The notes under the pieces are model-generated. The model was not told the DNA's origin, did no database searches, and saw nothing but the letters and a program-made list of their open reading frames with translations. A program made the translations under genes and the position numbers. Positions 26,529 to 34,870 of a stretch of 64,000 bases of DNA are shown here, one piece after another. Within the stretch, counting starts at the first letter, position 1, and every line of letters starts with the position of its first letter. The DNA comes from DATCMA01 sp036563645 (GTDB taxonomy: Bacteria > Actinomycetota > Actinomycetes > Mycobacteriales > Micromonosporaceae). The stretch is from NCBI GenBank assembly GCA_036563645.1, contig DATCMA010000062.1, positions 9,892 to 73,891 on the forward strand. The letters are read 5' to 3'.

Positions 26529-27695
26529 ATGCGGCGACGTCGGTTGCGCGCTGAGCTGGTCACGGTGGTGCCCTTCGTGCTCGCTGGCTGCGTCGCGCCG
26601 GTGAGCGACGCGGCGCAGCCGCCCGAGGTCACGCTCACCCCGGCCCGGGGCAGCCGGAACGTGCCGATCAGCGCGGAGTTGGGGATCGGGGTGACGGGCG
26701 GCCGGGTCGCTGACGTCCGGCTGGCCGACGATCAGGGCACCGTCGTGCCGGGGGCGATGCGGGATGACGGGTCCTCGTGGGTGCCGAGCCAGCCCTTGCA
26801 GTACGGGCGCTCGTACATCGCCCAGGTCACCGCGGTCAACGCCTACGGCCGCACGCGCACGCGGACGACGACGTTCACCACGATGGCGCCGCCGGACAAG
26901 CTGCACCACAGCACCCTGTATCTCAAGGACGGCGAGACGTACGGCGTGGCGATGCCGGTGACCCTCCGCTTTGACCCGCCGGTGCCGAAAGAGGCGCGGG
27001 CCGCGGTGCAGCGCCGGCTGTTCGTCACCACTGATCCCCCGCAGCCCGGCGTCTGGCATTGGGAGGCGGACGGCCGTCAGGTCTACTACCGCGCGCGACA
27101 GTTTTGGCGGCCCGGCACCCGGATCACCGTGCGGGCCGCGCTCGCCGGTGTGCCGATGGGGGAGGGGCGCTTCGGGGCCACCGACCACGTCGCGTCAGCG
27201 ACTATCGGCAACAAGGTCGTCATCGAGATCGACAACGCGACCAAGCACATGTCGGTCTTCATCGACGATCGGCTCGCCCGCCGCATCCCGGTCAGCCTCG
27301 GCAAGCCGAGCACACCGACGTCGAGCGGCACCATGGTGATCATGGAGAAGCTCGAGCGCACGGTCTTCGACACCCGCGGCGAGCCGAACGGCGGCTACGT
27401 CATTGAGGTCGAAGACGCCCAGCGGCTCACCTGGGGTGGGGAGTTCATCCACGCCGCGCCCTGGTCGGTCGCGGCGCAAGGGCGAGAGAACGTCTCCCAC
27501 GGCTGCACGAACATCTCTCCGGCGGACGCGGACTGGTTGATGTCGGTCACCCACGTCGGCGACCCCGTCACGGTGACGAACACCGAGGTGCGCCTCGCCC
27601 GCGGCAATGGGTGGACCGCCTGGGATATGAGCTGGGAGGAGTACATCCAAGGCAGCGCGCTGCCGGTGCCGGAGGAGCTGCGCACCGCGGCCTGA
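26529..27695 (+). CDS. L,D-transpeptidase lipoprotein (LdtMt2-like), copy 1
   Basis: A 388-aa exported enzyme forming 3-3 cross-links in peptidoglycan. The signal peptide ends in the lipobox VLAGC (Cys21). Two Ig-like domains (about 35-120 and 125-225) precede the YkuD catalytic domain with the motif H..SHGCTN; the catalytic residue is Cys326. A C-terminal WDMSWEEY extension follows, as in mycobacterial Ldt proteins. The chosen ATG has SD GAGGTGGGG; an upstream ATG at 26493 would spoil the signal peptide. A close paralogue lies at 38303-39544. It is convergent with the class A PBP. Confidence 0.93.
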   Translation: MRRRRLRAELVTVVPFVLAGCVAPVSDAAQPPEVTLTPARGSRNVPISAELGIGVTGGRVADVRLADDQGTVVPGAMRDDGSSWVPSQPLQYGRSYIAQVTAVNAYGRTRTRTTTFTTMAPPDKLHHSTLYLKDGETYGVAMPVTLRFDPPVPKEARAAVQRRLFVTTDPPQPGVWHWEADGRQVYYRARQFWRPGTRITVRAALAGVPMGEGRFGATDHVASATIGNKVVIEIDNATKHMSVFIDDRLARRIPVSLGKPSTPTSSGTMVIMEKLERTVFDTRGEPNGGYVIEVEDAQRLTWGGEFIHAAPWSVAAQGRENVSHGCTNISPADADWLMSVTHVGDPVTVTNTEVRLARGNGWTAWDMSWEEYIQGSALPVPEELRTAA

Positions 27696-27733
27696 CCGCG
27701 AGGCCGGATGGCGCGGCGGCGGGGCGGGAGGCG

Positions 27734-30094
27734 TCACCGCCCGGCGTCGGAGAGGTAGAGGACGACGACCCCACCCGCGACAGTGCGCTTGGTGGGCTGC
27801 GTGGCGGCCACCGTGTGCGGGGGACAGGGTGACCGCATCGGCCGAGCCTCCACCTCCACCTGGAAACCGGCGTTCCGCAACCGGCGGACGGCCTGCGCGA
27901 CGCTCTGGCAGGTGACGTTGGGGATCGCCACCTGGTCGCCGTAGGCCAATCGGCGCGGAGGCTTGGGGAAGTCCACCGGCGCCTTGCCGCGCATCGCGTC
28001 GGCGAGCGTGTGGTACACCGCCGGGTCGACCACCGCGTGCGTCATCGTCGCGGTGGTCTCGGGCCAATCGGGGTCGGCGAGGAATCCGGCGACGGTGAGG
28101 GATCGCGTGGTCACCACCATCGAGGCGGCGCGGTAGCGGTCCGTCGTGCCCGTCTTACCGGCGATCGGGTGACCGACCACTCGCCGGGCCGCGCCCGCCG
28201 TCGCCCCCTTGCACTCCCGAAACGCGGACTGATCGCCCACCGGGCAGCGCGCGACGTCAATCGCCGCCCGGGCCACGTCGCGGTCGATCACCCGTCGGCA
28301 GCGGGGATCCGCGACGGTGAGCCGGCGGCCCGCGCTGTCCCAGATCTCCTCGACTGGGGTGGGCTCGCAGAACACCCCTTCTGCGGCGAGGGTGGCGTAG
28401 GCGGTGGCGACGTCCAAGGGGGTGGTGGCGGATACGCCCAGGGTGAACGCTCCCCAGCGATCCGCCGCCGCCCGGTCATTGGCGATCGCTGCCTCGCGCG
28501 GGTCTCGGAACTGGATGCCCATCCGTCGGGCCACGTCCACGACGTGTGCCGCGCCGACGCGCTCCTGGAGCGGAACGAAATAGGTGTTGACCGAGTGACC
28601 GAACGCGGTCCACGCGTTGTGCACCCCCGCCACGGCGGCGGTGAAGTTTCGGGGGCAGTAGCGCGTGCTGTTCGGGCACGTCGAGTCCTTGTCGCTGCTG
28701 AGGTACGTCGACCGATAGACCTGGGGTGCGTTGATCGGGTAGTCGAGGGGGTAACCCCGCTCCAGGGCGGCGACGACCGTGAAGATTTTGAAGATCGAAC
28801 CGGCCTGGTAGCCCGTGATGTCGCTGCCCCCCGTCACGATCGGGTTCATCGTGTAGGGGTAGGTGCCCCGGAGACCGGCACGGGCTTTCGCGGGGTCGCT
28901 GGCTGGCCCGTTGCGCGGCGCGCGCGGATCGTCGAGGCCGAAGATCCGGTTGGCGGCGAGCGCGCGGACCCGACCGGTGCCCGGCTCCACCGCGGCGATC
29001 ATGAGCGCGTTGGGGTCGGTGTCCGCGATCCGGCGGGTGATGTGGCGGCGGGCCGCCGCCTGTATCGCCGGGTCGAGCGTGGTGATGACCCGATAGCCGC
29101 CGCCTTTGAGCTGCCGTTCCCGGTCGTATGGGGTCGCGCCGAACGCCGGCTGGGCCAGCCACCAGCGGGAGAGGTAGTCGCAGAAGAATCCGGCGTCCGG
29201 GACGCCGGTAGCCAGGCAGCCGTTCGGGGGGCGTTCGCCGGTGACGGTGAGGGGCGCAGCTTGAGCGGCCGCCTCCTCCTCCGCGGAAATCGCGCCGGTC
29301 TTTCGCATCTGCCGAATCACCCAGTTGCGGCGCTCAAGGGTCGCGCGGGCCCCCTCGTCGGTCAGCGGGTTGAAATCGGTCGGTGATTTCACGATCCCCG
29401 CGATCATCGCCGCCTCGGGCAGGGACAGGTCGCGCGGGTGTTTACCGAAGTAGAACTGGCTGGCCGCGTAGACCCCGTAGGTCCCGTTGCCGAAGGGGGC
29501 CATGTTGAGGTAGCGCTCGAGGATCTCGTCCTTAGTGAGGTGTCGCTCGAGGCGGAGGGCGAGCTGCGCCTCCCGCACCTTCCGCACCCCGGTGTCCACG
29601 TTCGCCGCGATGACCGCCTCAGGGCTGGCAGCGGCGTAGGTGAGCGCCATCCGGACGTACTGCATGGTCAAGGTCGAGGCGCCCTGGTGGTACCGCCCGG
29701 TGCTGTTCGCGATGAGGGCCCGCAGGACGCCCTTGAGGTCGACGCCGGTGTGCCGGTAGAAGTTCTGATCCTCCGCCGCGATGATCGCGTCCCGCATGAC
29801 GGGGGCGATCTCCCGTAGGGGCACGTTGCGTCGGTTCTGGTCGGCGAAACGGGCGAGCAGCGTGCGGCGGTCCGCCGCGTAGACCTCGGTCGCTTGGGGC
29901 GCCCGCGGTGTGATCAGCTCGGCGGGGAGCGTCTCGACCACGCCCGCGGCTGCCTTCGCCGCGAGTCCGATGATGCTCACCAGGGGAAATGCCGCCACCG
30001 CCAGGACGAGTCCGGAGAGGACACCGCAGCTGAGCAGTCGGACGAGTGGTCGGGATGTGACATCGGGAGCTCGTGCCGTCACATCACTGCTCAA
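27734..30094 (-). CDS. Class A penicillin-binding protein with C-terminal PASTA domain
   Basis: A 786-aa bifunctional murein synthase. Order: short cytoplasmic part, membrane anchor (about 20-45), GT51 glycosyltransferase (about 70-260, catalytic Glu108 in AAEDQNFYRHTG), transpeptidase (about 335-680; S433-I-F-K436, S501-V-N, K647-T-G-T) and a PASTA domain (about 715-786; IPNVTCQSVAQAVRRLRNAG) that may sense muropeptides. Cys residues in the transpeptidase region (STCPNSTRYCP) suggest a disulfide. Start is TTG 30094 or GTG 30082; neither has a strong SD. It faces the L,D-transpeptidase gene, so 4-3 and 3-3 cross-linking enzymes sit together. Confidence 0.93.
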   Translation of the reverse strand: MSSDVTARAPDVTSRPLVRLLSCGVLSGLVLAVAAFPLVSIIGLAAKAAAGVVETLPAELITPRAPQATEVYAADRRTLLARFADQNRRNVPLREIAPVMRDAIIAAEDQNFYRHTGVDLKGVLRALIANSTGRYHQGASTLTMQYVRMALTYAAASPEAVIAANVDTGVRKVREAQLALRLERHLTKDEILERYLNMAPFGNGTYGVYAASQFYFGKHPRDLSLPEAAMIAGIVKSPTDFNPLTDEGARATLERRNWVIRQMRKTGAISAEEEAAAQAAPLTVTGERPPNGCLATGVPDAGFFCDYLSRWWLAQPAFGATPYDRERQLKGGGYRVITTLDPAIQAAARRHITRRIADTDPNALMIAAVEPGTGRVRALAANRIFGLDDPRAPRNGPASDPAKARAGLRGTYPYTMNPIVTGGSDITGYQAGSIFKIFTVVAALERGYPLDYPINAPQVYRSTYLSSDKDSTCPNSTRYCPRNFTAAVAGVHNAWTAFGHSVNTYFVPLQERVGAAHVVDVARRMGIQFRDPREAAIANDRAAADRWGAFTLGVSATTPLDVATAYATLAAEGVFCEPTPVEEIWDSAGRRLTVADPRCRRVIDRDVARAAIDVARCPVGDQSAFRECKGATAGAARRVVGHPIAGKTGTTDRYRAASMVVTTRSLTVAGFLADPDWPETTATMTHAVVDPAVYHTLADAMRGKAPVDFPKPPRRLAYGDQVAIPNVTCQSVAQAVRRLRNAGFQVEVEARPMRSPCPPHTVAATQPTKRTVAGGVVVLYLSDAGR

Positions 30095-30163
30095 CGCGGC
30101 ATTGAGGGGGAAGTTCCGATTTTTTACGGTTATTTCCTGACAGATGTCGCGTGTCGGACCGGG

Positions 30164-31318
30164 TCAATCGCGCGGCTGGTGCGGGGCCCGTCGCTTGGCC
30201 GCCTCGCGTACCAACACGTTGGCCTCCTCCGGGCCGATGCCGGTCGCCTGCAACAGGTCGATCGCGGTCGCGCGGACCTGGGCGATGATGACGCTGCCTG
30301 AGAAGCCGATCCCCGCCGCGTACGCCTCGCCCGCGTCGCTCGCCGCGTCCAGCAGTCGTTCGCGGGCGCGCAGCGGCTGAGCGCGGTGGGCGAGCTCCCG
30401 TTGCAGGACGCGCACGGCGTCGCTGAGGATCGCGATGGTCGAGGCGAGCTTCTCGGGGATGGGCTCCCCGCCGTCGAGGGCGGTGACGCACCGGCGCGTG
30501 AGCACCCGGCCGTTGCGGACCGCGCGCATGAGGAACTCCGAGGTGTGCACGTAGCGCCGCAACGGCGTGCGCGCGCTCCAATGCACCGGCGCGAGCGCGG
30601 CGGTTTCCTGACCTGCCTGGAGGGCCTCTCGCATGACGGTCAGCGCGTCCTCGGAGCCGCGCAGGCGCTCGAGCGCGGCGTTGGCGCGGTCCCGGTTGCG
30701 TTCGGCCAGGGCGGCCCCGGCATCGGCGTACGCGGTGATGAGGGTGTCGAGAACCGGGTCGCAGGCGCTGCGGACCAGCGTCAGCGGCCGCATCGGCGCG
30801 ATGATCATGACGGCCAGACTGACCATGCCCCCGAGCAGGGCCTCGGCGAACCGTGACGCATAGATGCCCGTGGTCGTCGGGGGAGACAGGGTCGCGATGA
30901 GGACGGCGGTGCTCGCCGCCTGGGTGACCAGCGCGGGCCCGCCGCCGAGGACGAACGACGTGGCGATCGCGACGGCGACCACGAGGCCGAGCTGCCACCA
31001 TCCGGCGCCGATCGCCGCGATGACCGCGTCCCCGATGGCGACCCCGAGCGCGACCCCGAGGACCAGCTCAGCGGTGTTCCGCAAGCGTTGCCCGCGTCCG
31101 GAGGCGAGGGTGCCGACCGCGGCGATCGGGGCGAAGACCGGCTCGGATTGATCCAGCACGTGCAGCGCGAGCCACCACGATATGGCCGCCGCGAGGGCGG
31201 ATTGGAGGATGAGTCCGGCGTTGCCCCGCACCCGGTGCCAGCGTGTCCGCAGTGCGTTGGGCAGGCGTCGCCTGAACTCCCGAACGCGGCGCCGGACTTC
31301 CGGTCTCGGGATCACCAC
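30164..31318 (-). CDS. FUSC-family integral membrane protein (aromatic-acid exporter-like)
   Basis: A 384-aa protein. Five to six membrane segments lie in the first half (LILQSALAAAISWWLALHVL, then several to AVMIIAP), with the FUSC/ArAE hallmark SEPVFAPIAAVGTLASGRG. The second half is a soluble helical domain. Family members are proposed efflux pumps for aromatic carboxylates or related compounds. Two GTG codons in tandem could start it. The preceding gene on the same strand begins 69 bp downstream, so co-transcription with the PBP is possible. Substrate unknown. Confidence 0.82.
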   Translation of the reverse strand: MVIPRPEVRRRVREFRRRLPNALRTRWHRVRGNAGLILQSALAAAISWWLALHVLDQSEPVFAPIAAVGTLASGRGQRLRNTAELVLGVALGVAIGDAVIAAIGAGWWQLGLVVAVAIATSFVLGGGPALVTQAASTAVLIATLSPPTTTGIYASRFAEALLGGMVSLAVMIIAPMRPLTLVRSACDPVLDTLITAYADAGAALAERNRDRANAALERLRGSEDALTVMREALQAGQETAALAPVHWSARTPLRRYVHTSEFLMRAVRNGRVLTRRCVTALDGGEPIPEKLASTIAILSDAVRVLQRELAHRAQPLRARERLLDAASDAGEAYAAGIGFSGSVIIAQVRATAIDLLQATGIGPEEANVLVREAAKRRAPHQPRD

Positions 31319-31420
31319 AAGCTGACGCTACCGAGCGCGTGATCAGGTAAGTCGGGGAAAGCGGGGATCCACCCCTGGGCAACGGCGCGACTGACCGGAC
31401 ATGTGGGGCGGCACGTCCTT

Positions 31421-31437
31421 CTACCGCCTAGGGGTAG
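31421..31437. promoter_or_regulatory. Copper-operator-like palindrome 1 upstream of copZ
   Basis: CTACCGCCTAGGGGTAG is an interrupted palindrome (CTAC..CCTAGG..GTAG) just upstream of a -10 hexamer TATGAT (31444-31449). Its TACC-CC-GG-GGTA layout resembles CsoR operators of copper-responsive promoters. No regulator gene is in the window. Confidence 0.55.
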
Positions 31438-31457
31438 GGGGTATATGATGGCGCGAG

Positions 31458-31474
31458 GTACCCCCCAGGGGTAC
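31458..31474. promoter_or_regulatory. Copper-operator-like palindrome 2 upstream of copZ
   Basis: GTACCCCCCAGGGGTAC has GTACCCC arms matched by GGGGTAC around CCA. It lies downstream of the -10 TATGAT, so the promoter is bracketed by two similar sites, fitting repression by CsoR that is relieved by Cu(I). Confidence 0.65.
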
Positions 31475-31523
31475 ATGAACGGGAGTGCCGGTGCCGCGGC
31501 ACCATGGACCCAAGGAGAATCCC

Positions 31524-31751
31524 ATGGCCATCACTCGTCGCTACAGCGTCACCGGTATGACGTGCGGGCACTGCGTCTCCGCGGTCACCGAGGAGCTGCG
31601 TGCCCTGCCCGGTGTTCAGCAGGTCGACGTCGACCTCGTCCCCGGAGGCGTCTCCACGGTCACCGTGACGAGCGACGCCCCGCTCGCCGAAGCGGATGTC
31701 CGTGCCGCGGTCGACGAAGCGGGGTACGAGCTCGCCGGCGTGCAAGCGTGA
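31524..31751 (+). CDS. copZ: Copper chaperone, HMA domain
   Basis: A 75-aa single heavy-metal-associated domain with the Cu(I)-binding motif GMTCGHC at residues 11-17 and the usual beta-alpha-beta-beta-alpha-beta length. It is predicted to carry Cu(I) to the downstream ATPase. SD AAGGAGAA lies 5 nt before ATG 31524. Its stop overlaps a GTG (31748) in the copA frame. Confidence 0.95.
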   Translation: MAITRRYSVTGMTCGHCVSAVTEELRALPGVQQVDVDLVPGGVSTVTVTSDAPLAEADVRAAVDEAGYELAGVQA

Positions 31752-31792
31752 CGTCGACCCGCCCGCGGTCGACCTCGGAGAGGAGCACCCGC

Positions 31793-34057
31793 GTGAGCGC
31801 CACCTCGGGCCGGGATCCCCGGGCCGCGTCGCCGAGTCACACCATCGAACTGTCCATCGGCGGCATGAGCTGCGCCGCCTGCGCGGCCCGGATCGAGAAG
31901 AAGCTCAACCGGATGGCGGGTGTGCGCGCCACCGTCAACTTCGCCACTGAGAAGGCCCGCGTGAGCTACCCGCCGACGGTGACACCGGAGGAGCTGGTCG
32001 CGGCGATCGAAGCCGCCGGATACACCGCCTCCCTGCCCGCGCCGGCGGACTCGGCCTCCGCGCGGTCCGGTGACGATCCGCTCGTCCCGCTGCGACGCCG
32101 GTTGGCGGTGACGGTGGCGTTGACCGTGCCTGTCATCGCGCTCGCCATGCTCCCGGCGCTGCAATTCCCCTACTGGCAGTGGTGCGCCCTCGCCCTGGCG
32201 ACGCCCGTGGTGACGTGGGGGGCGTGGCCATTCCACAAGGCGGCCTGGACCAACCTGCGGCACGGCACCGCCACCATGGACACGCTCATCTCCCTTGGCG
32301 TGCTGGCCGCGTTCGGCTGGTCGCTCTACGCGCTCGTCTTCGGCGGAGCAGGCGAACCCGGGATGACGATGCGGTTTGCGCTCCTGCCGTCCCGGGAACC
32401 CGGCGCCACGGACATCTACCTCGAGGTCGCCGCCGCGGTGACGATGTTCATCCTCGCCGGGCGCACCATCGAGGCTCGCGCCAAGCGACGCTCGGGAGAC
32501 GCGCTGCGCGCCCTGCTCGCGCTCGGCGCGAAGGACGTCACGGTCATCCGCGACGGCGTCGAGACCTCGATCCCGATCGACCAGCTCGCCGTTGGCGAGG
32601 AGTTCGTCGTCCGGCCCGGTGAAAAGATCGCGACCGATGGGGTCGTCGTGCGGGGCACCAGCGCCGTGGACGCCGCGATGCTCACCGGGGAGTCGGTGCC
32701 GGTCGAGGTAGGGCCGGGGGACCCCGTCGTGGGCGCGACGGTGAACGTGGGCGGGCGGCTGGTGGTTCGGGCCACCCGCGTGGGCGCGGAGACCCAGCTC
32801 GCCCAGATGGCGCGGCTCGTCGAGGAGGCCCAGCATGGCAAGGCGGCCGTCCAGCGCCTCGCCGACCGAATCGCCGCGGTGTTCGTCCCCGTGGTCGTCG
32901 TCCTCGCACTCGCGACGTTGGTGGGGTGGCTGGCGGTCGGCGCGAGCGTGGAAGCGGCGTTCACCGCGGCCGTGGCCGTGTTGATCATCGCGTGCCCGTG
33001 TTCTCTCGGCCTGGCTACCCCGACGGCTCTCCTGGTCGGCACCGGGCGTGGCGCGCAGCTCGGCATCCTCATCAAAGGGCCGGAGGCGTTGGAGTCCAGC
33101 CGGAGAGTGGACACGGTCGTCCTCGACAAGACCGGCACGATCACCAGTGGCCGGATGTCCCTGGTCGAGGTCGTGCCGACCGCGGGCGAATCCGCCGATC
33201 AGCTCCTGCGCCTGGCCGGCGCGGTGGAGGCGGCGTCCGAACATCCGATCGGGCGTGCCATCGTGGCGGGTGCGCGGGAGCGCCTCGGCGAGGCGGTGCC
33301 CGAGGTGCGGGAGTTTCGCAACGCCGAAGGGTGGGGGGTCACCGGAGAGGTCGACGGGCACACGGTCGCGGTTGGTCGACGCGACGGGCTGCCGGTGACT
33401 GGCCCTCTCCCCGCCGATCTCGAAGCGGCGGCGGAGGCGGCGGAGCGCGCGGGGCGGACGCCCGTGTGGGTGGTCTGGGATGGGCGTCCTCGGGGCGTCC
33501 TGGTGGTGGCGGATACGGTCACGCCGACGAGCGCGAGCGCCGTGGCTCAACTCCGGGAGCTTGGGCTGCGGCCGGTGATGCTCACCGGAGACAACGCCCG
33601 CGCGGCGCGGGCGGTCGCCGCGCAGGTCGGCATCCCCGTCGAGGACGTCATCGCGGAGGTCCACCCCGCCGACAAGGTCGAGGTCATCCGCCGCCTGCAG
33701 AGCGACGGGCGCGTGGTGGCGATGGTCGGCGACGGGGTCAACGACGCGGCGGCGCTTGCGCGCGCCGACCTCGGCATCGCCATGGGGACCGGGACGGATG
33801 TGGCGATTGAGGCCTCGGACCTCACCCTCGTCCGGGGGGACCTGCGGGCCGCGGTCGACGCGATCCGGCTGTCGCGCGCGACCCTGCGCACCATCCAGGG
33901 CAACCTGTTCTGGGCGTTCGCGTACAACGTGGCGGCGATTCCCCTGGCAGCCGCCGGGCTGCTCAACCCCCTGATCGCCGGCGCGGCGATGGCGTTCTCG
34001 TCGGTGTTCGTGGTCACCAACAGTCTGCGGCTACGCCGGTTCCGTCCGATGAGCTGA
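31793..34057 (+). CDS. copA: Cu(I)-exporting P1B-type ATPase
   Basis: A 754-aa membrane pump. The N-terminal HMA domain has GMSCAAC (Cys27, Cys30). Eight membrane segments include the transport motif C401-P-C403. The actuator motif is LTGESVPVE, the phosphorylation site Asp445 in DKTGT, the nucleotide-domain motif SEHPIG and the hinge VGDGVNDAAAL. The final membrane helix has M-SS (AMAFSSVFVVTN), all diagnostic of Cu+/Ag+ export. Two starts compete: GTG 31748 overlapping the copZ stop, and GTG 31793 with SD AGGAG 7 nt upstream. I choose the latter. Confidence 0.95.
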   Translation: MSATSGRDPRAASPSHTIELSIGGMSCAACAARIEKKLNRMAGVRATVNFATEKARVSYPPTVTPEELVAAIEAAGYTASLPAPADSASARSGDDPLVPLRRRLAVTVALTVPVIALAMLPALQFPYWQWCALALATPVVTWGAWPFHKAAWTNLRHGTATMDTLISLGVLAAFGWSLYALVFGGAGEPGMTMRFALLPSREPGATDIYLEVAAAVTMFILAGRTIEARAKRRSGDALRALLALGAKDVTVIRDGVETSIPIDQLAVGEEFVVRPGEKIATDGVVVRGTSAVDAAMLTGESVPVEVGPGDPVVGATVNVGGRLVVRATRVGAETQLAQMARLVEEAQHGKAAVQRLADRIAAVFVPVVVVLALATLVGWLAVGASVEAAFTAAVAVLIIACPCSLGLATPTALLVGTGRGAQLGILIKGPEALESSRRVDTVVLDKTGTITSGRMSLVEVVPTAGESADQLLRLAGAVEAASEHPIGRAIVAGARERLGEAVPEVREFRNAEGWGVTGEVDGHTVAVGRRDGLPVTGPLPADLEAAAEAAERAGRTPVWVVWDGRPRGVLVVADTVTPTSASAVAQLRELGLRPVMLTGDNARAARAVAAQVGIPVEDVIAEVHPADKVEVIRRLQSDGRVVAMVGDGVNDAAALARADLGIAMGTGTDVAIEASDLTLVRGDLRAAVDAIRLSRATLRTIQGNLFWAFAYNVAAIPLAAAGLLNPLIAGAAMAFSSVFVVTNSLRLRRFRPMS

Positions 34058-34091
34058 GGGCCTGACCGGCCGTGGGTGGCCGGCCAGGCCC
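34058..34091. terminator. Terminator-like hairpin after copA
   Basis: GGGCCTGACCGGCC (34058-34071) pairs with GGCCGGCCAGGCCC (34078-34091), 13 of 14 bp, across a 6-nt loop directly after the copA stop. The gene on the other side is convergent, so it may serve both. Confidence 0.8.
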
Positions 34092-34109
34092 GAGCGTGCG
34101 TGAGAGGGA

Positions 34110-34595
34110 TCACTCCTCCGCGCCAAAGACGCGTTCGCAGGCTCCCTGCAGGTCGAGCTGGGCCCGCGAGATCGACAGGTTGGCGTCGATCGGATCCTTG
34201 TCAGACGCCGTCGAAGCGGCGTTGACGAGCGCTTTGCCTCGAGAGGCGATCTCTTCGTAGTTGGAGCGCTCGGCGAGTTGGCCGATGTTCTTGTTGGTGG
34301 TGCGGTCGAACGTCGTGGCCCCCAAGTCCTGCAGCCGGCGGCACGCTTCCCAGCCGTAGGGGTCGATGTCCCGTCCGGAGGGAGTGGAGGGGGAGGTCTC
34401 GGCCGTGCCGGCCGCCGTGCCCGGCTCGCTCGGTGAATCGGTGGATCCGACCGGAATCCAACCCTTGACGAAGAGGAACGCGCCGATCACTGCGGTGGCG
34501 CCGGCGACGAGCACGCCCCACAGCCAGGGAGGGCTCCTGCGTGGCGCGCGCCGGCGGAGCGGTGCGTTGTGGGGCCGCGGATGGGGGTGGGTCAC
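34110..34595 (-). CDS. Single-pass membrane protein of unknown function
   Basis: A 161-aa protein. A basic, Pro/Arg-rich cytoplasmic N-terminus leads to one membrane segment (LWGVLVAGATAVIGAFLFV), then a Ser/Thr/Pro linker and an extracellular domain of about 90 residues with two Cys (EACRRLQDLG and LQGACERVFG) that could form a disulfide. I do not recognise the family. It lies downstream of the GGDEF-EAL gene on the same strand, 275 bp away. That gap has a short palindrome ATCACAGGTGAT (34789-34800) and TATA-like stretches that may be its promoter. Confidence 0.65.
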   Translation of the reverse strand: MTHPHPRPHNAPLRRRAPRRSPPWLWGVLVAGATAVIGAFLFVKGWIPVGSTDSPSEPGTAAGTAETSPSTPSGRDIDPYGWEACRRLQDLGATTFDRTTNKNIGQLAERSNYEEIASRGKALVNAASTASDKDPIDANLSISRAQLDLQGACERVFGAEE

Positions 34596-34870
34596 GTCGC
34601 GCCTCTCTCACAAAACGGACTCGTCAGGGCGGCGCCCCTGTCGGAGGTCCCGCGCCGACGGCAGCGCCGCCGTGGGCAGGTGTCGATGCGCCGCGCCTGC
34701 GACGCGGTCACTGATCGTGGATCTTATATCGACGGCTGGCAGTGAAGGGGGCGGGGGAGGGTGGCGGATCGGGGATATATGCACAGGAATCACAGGTGAT
34801 GTCAGGAATACTCCTTTGGTGAGTTGTCCGTTCCTGCGCGCCATCCCGCGTACCCACGCGGACCGCCCCG

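Noticed and set aside
25116..27188. A 690-codon minus-strand frame running through the SDR and L,D-transpeptidase genes
   Set aside because: Only its last 72 codons, after ATG 25334 with a good SD, look real. The rest is antisense to two certain genes.
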